DNA of 64,000 bases from Streptomyces acidiscabies (GCF_020010905.1 NZ_JAGJBY010000001.1:1136001-1200000); one strand, 5' to 3'. Numbered from the stretch's first letter, positions 22,974-32,083 are shown. Numbers and translations are program-made. The notes: generated by a model from the letters alone, not told the origin.

Positions 22974-25553
22974 CTACTCCTCCGCCAGCTCCGCCACCCC
23001 CGTGATCCGGTGCAGGGGGTACGTCCGGACCTCGTCCGCCGTGTGGTCGTACGCCGTGACGAAGCCGCCCTCGACGCGGAGGGGGGCGATGACGCGCTGG
23101 GAGGCGGCGCCCTCGGCGTTGACGTAGCCGATCCAGAGGGGCTCGTTCGTGAGGACGGCGGCCTGGACGGTGGCGAGGGTATCCGCGGGGGACGTGCGCG
23201 GTAGCTCTCCGGAGGTAGTGCGGGAGGACTCAGGGGTGGGTTTGCGCGGGGTGGTCGACGCCAGGTCGCCCGCCCGGATCGCGCGGACCGCCGCCGAGAG
23301 GAGCGTGGTGTCCGGGACCGGGGGGCCGTCGGGGACTGGCTCCGGAGGGGTACGGGGTGGAGTCCGGTGCGCGTCGGCCCGGTGGATCAGGACGTCGCCG
23401 TCGGCGGACTCGGCCGCCGGGGCGTAACCCATCGTGCGCAGGACGTCCAGCAGCGTCGCCGGGTCGGCCTGGGCCGCGAGGACCGTGGGCGCCAGACGGC
23501 GCAGCCGCAGGCCGGCCGAGCGCTTGTCCGCGACGATCTCATTCAGCAGCGCGTCGTCGTCGCAGCGTACGTACGCCGACGCCGCGCCGACCCTCAAGTG
23601 GCCGTGCCTGCGGGCCACATCGTCGATCAGGTACGCCAGCGGCTGCGGCACCGGCGTCCGCGAGTGCGCCGTCAGGAACGCCTGGAGATCGGAGGCCGTA
23701 CGACCGGCGTCCAGCGCCCGGCGCACCGAGCCCGGCGTGAACCGGTACACCGTCGCGCCGCCCTTCGACTCGACGTCCGCGAGCACGCCGAGCGTGTCCG
23801 CGAGCGGCCGTTGCAGCGGGCCGGGGGCGACGGCCGTCAGGTCGGCCTGAAGGAGTACGTGGTCGAGGGGCTCGGGCAGGAGGGGGGTGAGCAGGCGGGC
23901 GGCAGCGGCGGTCGCCACGGCCTGCTCCGAGGGGGACAGGGGTAGTACTACGGGGTGATGCGGGGGGCGGCGGTGTACGGGGAGCTTGTCACCGGCGTCG
24001 GCGGGGTCCGTGCCGGACGCGGAGGTCGGTTCACCTGAGACGGTTTGCGGTACGTCACCTTCGGATCTGGACGCCGATGCCCCCGCCCCGATCCCCAGCA
24101 ACGCCCGCCCCTGCCCCGAGAGCGCCCCCCTACCCGTCATACCCAAGGACTCCGCCTCGCCCAGCGTCCACTGCGCGAGCCGCGTCCGCAGATCCCCCTC
24201 GCCGCGCTCCGGCCCCCGCAAGGGCCGTTCCCAGCGCAGCCGGGCCAGCAGCGTTTCGGAGCTGGGTGCGGTCCCCTCCGGGAGCTCCCCCAGAAGAGCC
24301 AGCACCCGGCCGCGTACCTCAGGGGCAGCCGAACGATCCAGCCCGGGACCGAGCGCGGAGAGCGTACGGTCCTTCCCGTCCCGCCCGCCGACCAGCCCCG
24401 GCGTCCGGGTCTGCGACAGCCACGCCTCCGCGAGCCGCGCCCACCGCTCCGCCGCCGGACGCTCCAGCCACTCGTCGTACTCGGGCGTCGCCGCGTACCG
24501 CTCGTCGGCCTCGCCGTCGGACGCCAACAGCCCGGCGGCGTAGGCGAGTTCGACCCAGAACGCGGCCACCGGCTCCGACACGTCGAGGGCGACGGCGGTC
24601 CGCTTGAGGTCGCGGACGCTGAGGCCGCCGGCGCGTAGTACCGCAGGACCACCCTCGTCCCAGTCCTTGAGGAGTTCCTCGACGGTCGCGAGCGCCGTGT
24701 ACGCCTGCCCGGCCGCCGTCGCGTCCACAAGCTGTGGACGGTGAACTCCCGCCGCCTCCACGGCCGGTGGCCACGGCTCGACCTCCCGGTGCGCGCGCCC
24801 GGCCCGCAGGTGCAGCGCCACCTCCCGGGGCAGGACGACCGTCCCCGGCGCTGTCGGCAGCAGCAGCCCCCGGTCCAGCAACCACCGCAGCCGCGCCGCC
24901 GGTTCGGCCGTGACCTGCCCGTACGGCGGCCCCCACACCAGCCGGTCCAGCACATCGAGGGAGTCCGCCGGAGCCTTCGCGAGCAGCGCCTTCAGCTTGC
25001 GGCGGCTGGAGAACAGCGCCGTGAGCCCCGCGACCGCGCTCACCGAGTCGTGCGTCGACGGCAGCCCCACCGCCGCGACGATCGTCTGCACCCGCCCCGG
25101 CGACATCCCCGCCGTGGCCTCCTGCACGCTCGGACCGAGACCTGTGGGGGACGGGTGCTGGGGTGAGGGGGCGAGTAGCTCTCTGGCGGTACGCACCAGC
25201 CTCAGCCGCTTGTCGTCCCCCCATACCAGCGCCTGCTCCCGCAGCGTCGCCACCGCGTCGGGCAGCGCCGCCACGACCGCCGGGTCCTTCTCGTCCCCGG
25301 CCATCAGACCCAGGAGCTCCTGGTACGACGCCGGCTCCGCCGCGACGGCCAGCGCCTCGGCGGTCTGCAGGGTGAACCGGTCGAGCCGCTCCAGGGCCCG
25401 TACGACCGAGGCGCGGGTGCCCGCCCGCGTCGCGAGCTGGGTCAGGTCGGTGGGCACCGGCGTGATGAGGTCCGGCCGACTGCGCAGCAGGGCGGCGAGG
25501 GACCGGTCGTCGCGCGAGCGGAGCGCCTCGGCGAGGGAGCGGGGGGTGCTCAT
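22974..25553 (-). CDS. Helicase-associated protein (helicase C-terminal/WYL-like)
   Basis: 859 aa, upstream of and co-directional with XPB, 77 bp apart. N-terminal helical repeats begin LAEALRSRDDRSLAALLRSR. The central region (about 500-720) contains HPVVLPLSPSEQAVATAAAA and VLLQADLTAVAPGPLQRPLA, typical of the actinobacterial helicase_C_3/XPB-associated family. The last about 60 residues (EPLWIGYVNAEGAASQRVIAP ... VRTYPLHRITGV) are WYL-like, a fold that binds DNA or nucleotides. It lacks Walker motifs, so it is an accessory to, not itself, a helicase. A low-complexity linker near residues 505-545 carries the dispersed words. The ATG at 25553 is preferred over GTG 25562. Confidence 0.88.
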   Translation of the reverse strand: MSTPRSLAEALRSRDDRSLAALLRSRPDLITPVPTDLTQLATRAGTRASVVRALERLDRFTLQTAEALAVAAEPASYQELLGLMAGDEKDPAVVAALPDAVATLREQALVWGDDKRLRLVRTARELLAPSPQHPSPTGLGPSVQEATAGMSPGRVQTIVAAVGLPSTHDSVSAVAGLTALFSSRRKLKALLAKAPADSLDVLDRLVWGPPYGQVTAEPAARLRWLLDRGLLLPTAPGTVVLPREVALHLRAGRAHREVEPWPPAVEAAGVHRPQLVDATAAGQAYTALATVEELLKDWDEGGPAVLRAGGLSVRDLKRTAVALDVSEPVAAFWVELAYAAGLLASDGEADERYAATPEYDEWLERPAAERWARLAEAWLSQTRTPGLVGGRDGKDRTLSALGPGLDRSAAPEVRGRVLALLGELPEGTAPSSETLLARLRWERPLRGPERGEGDLRTRLAQWTLGEAESLGMTGRGALSGQGRALLGIGAGASASRSEGDVPQTVSGEPTSASGTDPADAGDKLPVHRRPPHHPVVLPLSPSEQAVATAAAARLLTPLLPEPLDHVLLQADLTAVAPGPLQRPLADTLGVLADVESKGGATVYRFTPGSVRRALDAGRTASDLQAFLTAHSRTPVPQPLAYLIDDVARRHGHLRVGAASAYVRCDDDALLNEIVADKRSAGLRLRRLAPTVLAAQADPATLLDVLRTMGYAPAAESADGDVLIHRADAHRTPPRTPPEPVPDGPPVPDTTLLSAAVRAIRAGDLASTTPRKPTPESSRTTSGELPRTSPADTLATVQAAVLTNEPLWIGYVNAEGAASQRVIAPLRVEGGFVTAYDHTADEVRTYPLHRITGVAELAEE

Positions 25554-25596
25554 CTGACCCACGGTAGCGGGTACGGCCGGGGTAGGGGCTTCCGCG

Positions 25597-25665
25597 AGGG
25601 TTACAGCCTGGGAGCCAGGAGGGTTACACCCCAGGAGCCAGGGGGTTCCGCTCCAGGAACCGGAG
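25597..25665. repeat. 23-bp imperfect tandem repeat, three copies
   Basis: Copies start at 25597 (AGGGTTACAGCCTGGGAGCC), 25620 (AGGGTTACACCCCAGGAGCC) and 25643 (a degenerate version with GGTTCC and CCAGGAACCGG). The first two differ at only 3 of 23 positions. They lie between divergent starts (25553 and 25776), so they may be regulatory or neutral. Confidence 0.7.
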
Positions 25666-25741
25666 GGCCTCGGCCGTCCCCGTCGTGCCTGTCGTACCCC
25701 TCACTCTCAGGTACCCCCCAGCCTCTACAACTCCAGATCTA

Positions 25742-25769
25742 CTGGACGAAGTCCCCCGCGCGGTAGCTT
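25742..25769 (+). promoter_or_regulatory. Promoter for a leaderless mRNA
   Basis: -35 CTGGAC (25742-25747), 16-bp spacer, -10 TAGCTT (25764-25769), then six bases to the GTG at 25776. Transcription would start at the GTG itself, giving a leaderless message; no SD sequence is present, which agrees. Confidence 0.5.
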
Positions 25770-25775
25770 TTTCCC

Positions 25776-26813
25776 GTGGGGATCGAGAGCGACCAAGTCG
25801 TCTACGAGTACCTGAGCCGCGTCGGAGACGTGGCCCAGCAACAGCAGTTGGCGTCGGGCGACCGGATGCGGCTCGTGTCGGAGCTGCGCAACGAGATCGA
25901 CCAGCGCCGGGCGAAGGCGTCGGCGGACAGCCCGGCGGCGGTACGGAAGATCATCGCCCGGCTGGGGAGCCCCGACGACGTCGTCGCGGCGGCGGGCAGC
26001 GGTGCCGGTACGCCGGACGCGCCCGCGATCGCCGTACCCGCCCAGCCGGCGTACCCCTCAGGTACCCCGGGACCTGGGAGCTACCAGGGGCCGTCGGCGT
26101 CGGCCGCACCCGCCGACCTCACCGGCTCCGGCGACCCCGTCACCTTCCCCACCCCCCGTACCTCCGACGACGCCCTCCCCGACTGGTGGCTCAAAGGCCC
26201 CGTAGGTCCGGAGAGTGACCTCGACGACGTCCCGGGCTTCGTCGGCGGCATAGAGCTCCCCGAACTCCTCAAGTCCCCGCGCGCCAGGGCGGCGGAGGAG
26301 AAGAAGGCGGCGGAGGAGAAGGCGAAGGCCGAGAAGGAGGCCCCGGCCGCACCCCCGCCCCCGGCCGGCGACCAGGCCGAGGCCGCCGAAGACCCCGGCA
26401 AGGCCGGACCCCGTCGCCGTCGCCGCCTGATCCCCCTGCCCTCCCGCAACCGCCCCGCCCCCGACCGCCCTTCCCGCAAGTGGAGCAACCCCCTCCTCCT
26501 GCTCGCCGCCGCCTCCCTCGTCGCGGGCGCGGTCCTCGGCAACCTCCTTGCCCTGGGCGCCGGTTGGCTCATCGCCTACGCGTCCCGCCGCCTCACCGAC
26601 CGCGAGACGAAGCTCGCCGTCCTGTGGATCCCCGGCAGCGCGGTGGCGGCGGGGATGGTCTGGCTGTGGGGCCGCGACCAGGGCCGCTGGGGCGAGCCGA
26701 TCGTCGCCGGGCACATGAACGACGCGGTCTCCGAGACCTGGCCGTGGGTGATACGGGGAGCGGCCGTCGCCTCGGCCCTGTACCTGGTCTGGCGGTCACA
26801 GCGGAACAAGTAG
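25776..26813 (+). CDS. Membrane protein with cytoplasmic N-terminal helical domain
   Basis: 345 aa from GTG 25776. Residues 1-75 are a helical domain (GIESDQVVYEYLSRVGDVAQ ... IIARLGSPDDVVAAAG) like the HAAS/DUF1700 type that often faces the cytoplasm. A long Pro/Ala/Glu-rich linker with a charged coil (AAEEKKAAEEKAKAEKE) follows, then three to four membrane helices from about residue 240 to the end. The linker includes an insertion-like segment, YPSGTPGPGSYQG, encoded by a dispersed-family word (CTCAGGTAC at 26057). Probably a conserved Streptomyces membrane protein without known role; leaderless promoter upstream. Confidence 0.82.
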   Translation: MGIESDQVVYEYLSRVGDVAQQQQLASGDRMRLVSELRNEIDQRRAKASADSPAAVRKIIARLGSPDDVVAAAGSGAGTPDAPAIAVPAQPAYPSGTPGPGSYQGPSASAAPADLTGSGDPVTFPTPRTSDDALPDWWLKGPVGPESDLDDVPGFVGGIELPELLKSPRARAAEEKKAAEEKAKAEKEAPAAPPPPAGDQAEAAEDPGKAGPRRRRRLIPLPSRNRPAPDRPSRKWSNPLLLLAAASLVAGAVLGNLLALGAGWLIAYASRRLTDRETKLAVLWIPGSAVAAGMVWLWGRDQGRWGEPIVAGHMNDAVSETWPWVIRGAAVASALYLVWRSQRNK

Positions 26814-26912
26814 CCGCAAAGGGGCTGAGGGGCCGCGAAGGGCCACGTAGTACCGGAGTCGTAACCGACTAGTACTCAAGGGGTGATCACGGCGGCTGAG
26901 ACACTCGGAGAC

Positions 26913-27584
26913 ATGACCGCACCCGACTTCGCCCAAGCCCCCACCCTCGCCCCCGTCGTCGGCTTCGACCTCGACATGACCCTCATCGACTCCCGCCCCG
27001 GAATCCGCGCCTGCTACCAGGCCCTCGCCGAGCGGACCGGCGTGTACATAGACGCCGACCTCGTGGTCAGCCGGCTCGGGCCGCCGGTCGAGGACGAAAT
27101 GGCCCACTGGTTCCCGGCGGACAAGGTCGTCGAAATGGCCGCGCTCTACCGCAAGTTGTACCCCGCGTACGCCGTGAGCGGGACCCTTGCGCTGCCCGGC
27201 GCCCCCGAGGCGATCGGGGCCGTGCACGCGGCGGGCGGTCGCGCCATCGTCGTCACGGCCAAGCACGAGCCCAACGCGAAGCTGCACATGGAGTACCTGA
27301 GGCTTACCCCGGACGTGGTAGTCGGTGACCTGTGGGCCGAGCGCAAGGCGGAGGCGCTCAAGGAATACGGCGCCCACGTCTATGTGGGAGACCACGTGGG
27401 AGACGTCAGGGGCGCCCGCGCGGCCGGCGCGTTCTCGGTCGGGGTGACCACCGGACCGTGCGGTGCGGAGGAATTGCGCACGGCCGGTGCGGATGTGGTG
27501 CTCCCCGATCTCCTCGCGTTCCCGGGGTGGCTTTCGGCCTATCTCGCGGACGCTCCGGAAGCCGCTGATCCCTCCCTCGCCTGA
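26913..27584 (+). CDS. HAD-superfamily phosphatase
   Basis: 223 aa from ATG 26913; GTG 26883 is an alternative, as it could be leaderless. HAD motifs are complete: motif I VVGFDLDMTLIDSRPG (nucleophile Asp), motif II AIVVTAKH (Thr), the Lys in ERKAEALKEYG, and motif III/IV VYVGDHVGDVRGARAAG. The helical cap between motifs I and II is of the phosphoglycolate-phosphatase type. It probably removes phosphate from a small metabolite in the cytoplasm; substrate unknown. The 3' end overlaps the convergent membrane protein by 46 bp. Confidence 0.93.
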   Translation: MTAPDFAQAPTLAPVVGFDLDMTLIDSRPGIRACYQALAERTGVYIDADLVVSRLGPPVEDEMAHWFPADKVVEMAALYRKLYPAYAVSGTLALPGAPEAIGAVHAAGGRAIVVTAKHEPNAKLHMEYLRLTPDVVVGDLWAERKAEALKEYGAHVYVGDHVGDVRGARAAGAFSVGVTTGPCGAEELRTAGADVVLPDLLAFPGWLSAYLADAPEAADPSLA

Positions 27585-27811
27585 CGCCGTCCGGCGGCGA
27601 TCGAACGCAGTACACCGGCGCCCGCGATGAGGAAGCCGACGCCCATGAGCATGCTCAATCCGAACATGTACGCAGGAAAAGGCGTCGTACCGAGGAACAA
27701 CGGGGTCACGGTGACGAGAGTGGCCACCGTACCGGCGAAGAACACGATCGCACCGGCGCGGATCAGCCGGTCGCCGGGAGCGGTGGAATTCGTTTGGGTT
27801 TTGTCACGCAC
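27539..27811 (-). CDS. Small membrane protein with two or three helices
   Basis: 90 aa from GTG 27811, chosen because the preceding bases hold a -10-like TACCCT six bases upstream (leaderless pattern) and the protein then begins VRDKTQTNSTAPGDRLIRAG. Two membrane helices: AGAIVFFAGTVATLVTVTPLF and FGLSMLMGVGFLIAGAGVL. The C-terminal tail is basic and cytoplasmic. The type is conserved in Streptomyces near the cold-shock gene, but no function is known. It overlaps the HAD gene tail-to-tail. Confidence 0.8.
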   Translation of the reverse strand: MRDKTQTNSTAPGDRLIRAGAIVFFAGTVATLVTVTPLFLGTTPFPAYMFGLSMLMGVGFLIAGAGVLRSIAAGRRQAREGSAASGASAR

Positions 27812-27856
27812 CGGACCAGGGTAGTTCCCAGCCCGAAGGAACAACCGGGGGACGTC

Positions 27857-27884
27857 TTGTCACCCGCGCACAGACCATTAGCCT
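27857..27884 (+). promoter_or_regulatory. Promoter and long leader of the cold-shock gene
   Basis: TTGTCA (27857-27862) and TAGCCT (27879-27884) with a 16-bp spacer form a housekeeping-type promoter. The start codon is at 28038, so the leader would be about 145 nt. Long leaders are typical of cold-shock genes whose mRNA refolds with temperature; no specific structure was worked out. Confidence 0.45.
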
Positions 27885-28037
27885 TGGTACCGGCGGGTCA
27901 TGGTCGACCCGCTGTACTGCTATCCGGGGCCGTTCGCGCGGTGCCAAGGCCGAGGTGCCGACGGTTCCGCGGGCGGTTTTCGGAAGCGGTTTTACGACAG
28001 AAGCAGTTTTCCGACGAGTACGAGGACGAGGACAGAC

Positions 28038-28421
28038 GTGCCTACCGGCAAAGTCAAGTGGTTCAACAGCGAGAAGGGCTTCGGCTTTCTCTCCCGCGAC
28101 GACGGCGGTGACGTCTTCGTTCATTCCTCGGTCCTCCCCGACGGAGTCGAGACACTCAAGCCGGGCCAGCGCGTCGAGTTCGGAGTCGTCGCCGGTCAGC
28201 GCGGCGATCAGGCTCTTTCGGTCGTTCTCCTCGATCCGACTCCTTCGGTCGCGGCGGCACAGCGCCGTAAGCCGGACGAACTCGCCTCTATCGTCCAGGA
28301 TCTGACCACGGTCCTGGAGAACATCACGCCGATGCTGGAGAAGGGGCGTTATCCGGACAAGGCTTCCGGCGCGAAGATCGCGGGATTGCTGAGGGCGGTC
28401 GCGGACCAGCTCGACGTGTAG
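28038..28421 (+). CDS. Cold-shock domain protein with C-terminal extension
   Basis: 127 aa from GTG 28038, behind GAGGACGAGGA. Residues 1-66 are a cold-shock domain: [20 protein letters not shown] (RNP1, KGFGF), DVFVHSSVL (RNP2) and the GQRVEFGV strand. It binds single-stranded RNA/DNA and melts secondary structure. Unlike the 67-aa CspA type, it has about 60 extra residues, [20 protein letters not shown] ... [15 protein letters not shown], predicted helical, probably for dimerisation or partner binding. This long form is typical of Streptomyces. Confidence 0.95.
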   Translation: MPTGKVKWFNSEKGFGFLSRDDGGDVFVHSSVLPDGVETLKPGQRVEFGVVAGQRGDQALSVVLLDPTPSVAAAQRRKPDELASIVQDLTTVLENITPMLEKGRYPDKASGAKIAGLLRAVADQLDV

Positions 28422-28445
28422 GAATCCCCGGGTAACTCTCAGGTA

Positions 28446-29315
28446 TCACGGAAACCGCAGTGCGTCCGGTCCGAGGGGCGGTACCAGCCCCTCGGCCGCC
28501 GCCCGCGTGAGCAGTCCCCGTACGGCGGCATACCCCGCCTCCCCGAGATCCGCCGTGAACTCGTTGACGTACAGCCCGATGTGCTGGTCGGCGACGGCCG
28601 GGTCCATCTCCTGCGCGTGCTCCATGACGTACGGCCGGGACAGCTCGGGGTCGTCCCAGGCGGCCCGCACCGACGCCCTGATCGACTCGGCCAGCAGCTC
28701 CAACCGGTCGGCGCCCAGGGACCGTTGGGCGATGATCGCGCCCAGCGGGATCGGCAGGCCCGTGGTCTCCTCCCAGTGCTCGCCCATGTCCGCGAGCTTG
28801 TGCAGCCCGTAGTTCTGGTACGTGAACCGCGCCTCGTGGATGACGAGTCCCGCGTCGACCTTCCCGTCCCGGACGGCCGGCATGATCTCGTGGAACGGCA
28901 TCACGACGATCTCCCCGACCCCGCCGGGCACGGTGTCCGCCGCCCAGAGCCGGAACAGCAGGTACGCCGTCGACTTCTCGCTCGGCACGGCGACCGTACG
29001 ACCTACGAGGGAGACGCCCGCCTCCCTCGTGAGGACCAGAGGGCCACAACCGCGCCCCAGGGCCCCGCCGCAGGGCAGGAGGGCGTAGTCCTCAAGTACG
29101 TACGGAAGGACCGCGTACGACACCTTCAGGGCGTCGTACGCGCCCTGCTGGGCCAGGCCGTTGGTGATGTCGATGTCCGCGAACGTCACGTCGAGCGCGG
29201 GGGCGCCCGCGATGCGGTCGTGCGCGAGGGCGTCGAAGACGAACGTGTCGTTGGGGCACGGGGAGTAGGCGATCCGCACGGGCTGCTCGGAGGTCATGGG
29301 CTGCTCAGAGGTCAT
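28446..29315 (-). CDS. mqnD: 1,4-dihydroxy-6-naphthoate synthase
   Basis: 289 aa. MqnD converts cyclic dehypoxanthinyl futalosine to 1,4-dihydroxy-6-naphthoate in the futalosine route to menaquinone, the electron carrier of the membrane. It has the periplasmic-binding-like fold: RIAYSPCPNDTFVFDAL at the start, ALKVSYAVLPYVLEDYALL, RTVAVPSEKSTAYLL and the catalytic-region GLVIHEARFTYQNYGL. It overlaps mqnB by 11 bp, so the two are translated together. The N-terminus carries a duplicated hexapeptide MTSEQP-MTSEQP from an 18-bp tandem repeat; either ATG could start. Confidence 0.96.
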   Translation of the reverse strand: MTSEQPMTSEQPVRIAYSPCPNDTFVFDALAHDRIAGAPALDVTFADIDITNGLAQQGAYDALKVSYAVLPYVLEDYALLPCGGALGRGCGPLVLTREAGVSLVGRTVAVPSEKSTAYLLFRLWAADTVPGGVGEIVVMPFHEIMPAVRDGKVDAGLVIHEARFTYQNYGLHKLADMGEHWEETTGLPIPLGAIIAQRSLGADRLELLAESIRASVRAAWDDPELSRPYVMEHAQEMDPAVADQHIGLYVNEFTADLGEAGYAAVRGLLTRAAAEGLVPPLGPDALRFP

Positions 29316-30078
29316 GCTTCTTCCAACTCTCCAGTACGGGGGCGAGCTTCCCGAAACCCGCCGTCAGCGACTCCAGCGCGTCCTTGATGCGCCAGGCCGA
29401 ACGGTCGCGCGGGCCGACGGGGTTGGAGATCGCCCGCAGTTCGAGTACGGGGACGCCGTGCACACCGGCCGCCTCCGCGACGCCGAACCCCTCCATGGCC
29501 TCGGCGAGCACGCCGGGGTGCCGGGTGCGCAGGGCGTCGGCCCGGCTCGCGGTGCCGGTGACCGTCGAGACGGTGAGGACGGTGCCGGTGCGGGCGCCGG
29601 TCGCGGCGGCGGCGCGGCGTACGAGGTCCGGGGGCGGGAGGTGGGTGACGGTGCCGAAGCCGAGGTCGGTGACGGGGAGGAACCCGTCGGCGGTCTCCGC
29701 GCCCAGGTCGGCGGCGGTGATGTGGTCCGCGAGGACCAGGGAGGCTACGGGGGCGTCCGGTGCGAAGCCGCCCGCGATGCCCGCCGAGACGACCACGTCG
29801 TACGGGTCCCTCTCAAGTACTGCTGCGGTGAGGGCGGTCGCGGTGGAGGCGGCGGCGAGGGCGGGGCCCACCCCGGCGGCCAGGACGTCATACCTGTGGG
29901 GGAGGGGGGTGACGTGGGTGAGGCGACGGACGGTCACCCCGCCCGGCAGCGTACGGAGTTCGCCGTACGGGTCCGGGAACGCCTGTGCCACCGCGTCCCG
30001 TTCGGCCGGGACGGCGGTGGCGACCAGGATGCGGACGGCGGACGTGGTCAGCTGTCCTTCTTCAGGCGGAACGACCAC
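29305..30078 (-). CDS. mqnB: Futalosine hydrolase
   Basis: 257 aa. MqnB splits futalosine into dehypoxanthinyl futalosine and hypoxanthine, the step two places before MqnD. The nucleosidase fold is visible: RILVATAVPAERDAVAQAF, VLAAGVGPALAAAST, VVSAGIAGGFAPDAPVAS, LEAMEGFGVAEAA-like LAEAMEGFGVAEAAG and ELRAISNPVGPRD. GTG 30078 is the only reasonable start and overlaps the upstream lipoprotein gene by 31 bp. The mqnA and mqnC genes of the pathway are not in this window. Confidence 0.95.
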   Translation of the reverse strand: MVVPPEEGQLTTSAVRILVATAVPAERDAVAQAFPDPYGELRTLPGGVTVRRLTHVTPLPHRYDVLAAGVGPALAAASTATALTAAVLERDPYDVVVSAGIAGGFAPDAPVASLVLADHITAADLGAETADGFLPVTDLGFGTVTHLPPPDLVRRAAAATGARTGTVLTVSTVTGTASRADALRTRHPGVLAEAMEGFGVAEAAGVHGVPVLELRAISNPVGPRDRSAWRIKDALESLTAGFGKLAPVLESWKKHDL

Positions 30079-30539
30079 AGACCCGTGACGGCCTGGCTCT
30101 CCTTCTTGCCGTCACCCGCCTTGATGGTCACGAGCGTCGAGTTGCCCTGCGCGCCGTACTGGGCGTTGAAGAAGACGCTGCTCGGGATGGTGAGGTACGT
30201 CTTGTTGCTGTCCCCGGTGAGCGGCTGGCCGTTCATCAGGATCGTCCAGCGCTTGTCGGCGATGTCGGGGTCCACGCCGAACCGGACGTTGCCCGCGTCG
30301 GGGTCGACCTTGATGGACTCGATGTTCTCGTCCTTCAGGCAGGCCGTCAGCTTCGACGCGTCGAGCGTGGAGCTCTCACCGCCGCAGGTGGCCTCCTCGC
30401 TGACCGACGACGTGCCGAAGGTGATCGTGGCCCGAGGCGTCGGCTTGTCGCAGGCCGAGAGCACGAGCAGTCCGGCGGACACGGCGCCGGCGGCGGCGAC
30501 GGCGCGGCGGCGTCGCACAGCAGCGGATTGCTTGGTCAT
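30048..30539 (-). CDS. Lipoprotein (DUF2771-like)
   Basis: 163 aa with a lipoprotein signal: RRRRAVAAAGAVSAGLLVLSAC, Cys at the lipobox LSAC (about residue 30). The mature part is a small beta-rich domain, ATITFGTSSVSEEATCGGES ... VRFGVDPDIADKRWTILMNG. A pair of cysteines after the lipid Cys may form a disulfide. It looks like the DUF2771 family of actinobacterial lipoproteins, from memory. It is the first gene of the mqnB-mqnD transcript by overlap, but no link to quinone synthesis is known. Confidence 0.82.
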   Translation of the reverse strand: MTKQSAAVRRRRAVAAAGAVSAGLLVLSACDKPTPRATITFGTSSVSEEATCGGESSTLDASKLTACLKDENIESIKVDPDAGNVRFGVDPDIADKRWTILMNGQPLTGDSNKTYLTIPSSVFFNAQYGAQGNSTLVTIKAGDGKKESQAVTGLWSFRLKKDS

Positions 30540-30646
30540 AGGCGGAAGGCTATCGGGCCCGCCCGACGCAGTTCCTACGCGGGGTGCGGCGTGGCTGTGC
30601 GTTAGGCCACGCGGGGTGCGGGCGGTGGCTCTCAGGTACTAGAGCT

Positions 30647-32083
30647 CTACTCCACCCGAGCCCGGCCCCCGCCGCCCCCGCTCCCGTGCCGTGCCGCCCC
30701 CAGCAGCCCCTTCGCCGTGGCCACCAGCCCCACCGCGACCACCCCCGCCGCCACCGACAGCCCCAGCGTCCCGTTCAGCGGCATCACGATCCCCACCGCC
30801 CCGCCGAACACCGACGACACCTGGAGCATCGTCTCCGACCGGGCGAACGCCGACGTCCGCACCAACTCCGGTACGTCCCGCTGGATCAGCGCGTCCAGCG
30901 ACAGCTTGGCCAGCGCCTGCGAGAACCCGGCGACCGCCGCCAGGCAGGCCACCAGGAACGCCCCGAACAGCAGCGCCGCCGTGGCCGTCGCCGCGAGGAC
31001 CACCGCGACGACCGTCACGACGATCACCTCCGGCGCCCGCGACCGCAGCCACGCCCCCACCGTCGTACCCAGCGCGTTCCCCGCCCCCGCCGCGACCGCG
31101 ACCATGCCGAGCGAGACGGCGGCGCTCTGCCCCGTGAGGGGGTGCTCGCGCAGCAGGAACGCGAGGAAGAACGTGAGGAACCCCGACAGCCACCGCAGTG
31201 CGGCGTTCGCGCCGAGGGCGTGGGTGACGCCGATGCCGACCGTGCGCAGTCCGGGCCGCTTGGCCGACTTGAGCGGCCCGTGCAGATGGTCCTCGTCGGC
31301 GGCGAGGAGCGCGACGTCCTCCCCCTTCGCCGAGTCCACCTTCGGAGGGAGCGTGAACGACAGGAACGTACCGAGGACGAAGATCACGAACGCGCCGTAC
31401 AGCGGCCACCCGGGCCCGATCTGGTGCAGCCCCGCCGCGATGGGCGCGGCGATCCCCGTCGCCAGGAGTCCCCCCAGGGTGACCCGGGAGTTCGCCTTCA
31501 CCAGGGACAGCCGTGGTGGGAGTAGTCGGGGTACTACCGCAGAGCGAACGACGCCGTACGACCTGGAGGCTACGAGTACCCCCAGGGCCGCTGGATACAT
31601 CTCCAGGCTCCCCGTGGCGACGGCGCCCGAAAGTACTAGGGCGAGCAGGGCCCGCGCGAGCATCGCACCGGCCATCGCGGCCCGCCGCCCGTGCGGGAGC
31701 CGGTCGAGCAGCGGACCGACGACGGGCGCGAGAACAGTGAACGGCGCCATGGTGATCGCGAGGTAGAGCGCGACCCGCCCGCGCGCCTCGTCCGTCGGGA
31801 CGGAGAAGAAGACGGTGGAGGCGAGCGCGACCGTGATCATCACGTCGCCCGCGCCGTTCACGGCGTGCAGTTCGATGAGTTTGCCGAGGCCCGACTCGCC
31901 CGCGCCGTGCGCGTGCGTGGCCTTTCTGATGCCGCGCGCCGTACCGGTGAACGGGAAGTGCAGGGCACGGCCGATCGAGCGGACGGGTCCGCCCAGCCGA
32001 CCCGAACCGCCGCCTGCTGCCTTCCCCTGCCCGCCGATTCCGGTCGCGCCCTGGGGTGTCCGCGCGGTTGCCACGACGTTCAT
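30647..32083 (-). CDS. MFS transporter
   Basis: 478 aa with about ten to twelve membrane helices after a 60-residue cytoplasmic N-terminus rich in Gly. The MFS linker motif after helix 2 appears as GPLLDRLPHGRRAAMAGAML, and PRLLPPRLSLVKANSRVTLG is characteristic of a group of actinobacterial MFS proteins related to DHA3-type efflux. Substrate unknown. Within the coding region at about 31520-31540 is a dispersed-family word (GGTACTACC), in the segment SYGVVRSAVVPRLLPP. Confidence 0.9.
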   Translation of the reverse strand: MNVVATARTPQGATGIGGQGKAAGGGSGRLGGPVRSIGRALHFPFTGTARGIRKATHAHGAGESGLGKLIELHAVNGAGDVMITVALASTVFFSVPTDEARGRVALYLAITMAPFTVLAPVVGPLLDRLPHGRRAAMAGAMLARALLALVLSGAVATGSLEMYPAALGVLVASRSYGVVRSAVVPRLLPPRLSLVKANSRVTLGGLLATGIAAPIAAGLHQIGPGWPLYGAFVIFVLGTFLSFTLPPKVDSAKGEDVALLAADEDHLHGPLKSAKRPGLRTVGIGVTHALGANAALRWLSGFLTFFLAFLLREHPLTGQSAAVSLGMVAVAAGAGNALGTTVGAWLRSRAPEVIVVTVVAVVLAATATAALLFGAFLVACLAAVAGFSQALAKLSLDALIQRDVPELVRTSAFARSETMLQVSSVFGGAVGIVMPLNGTLGLSVAAGVVAVGLVATAKGLLGAARHGSGGGGGRARVE

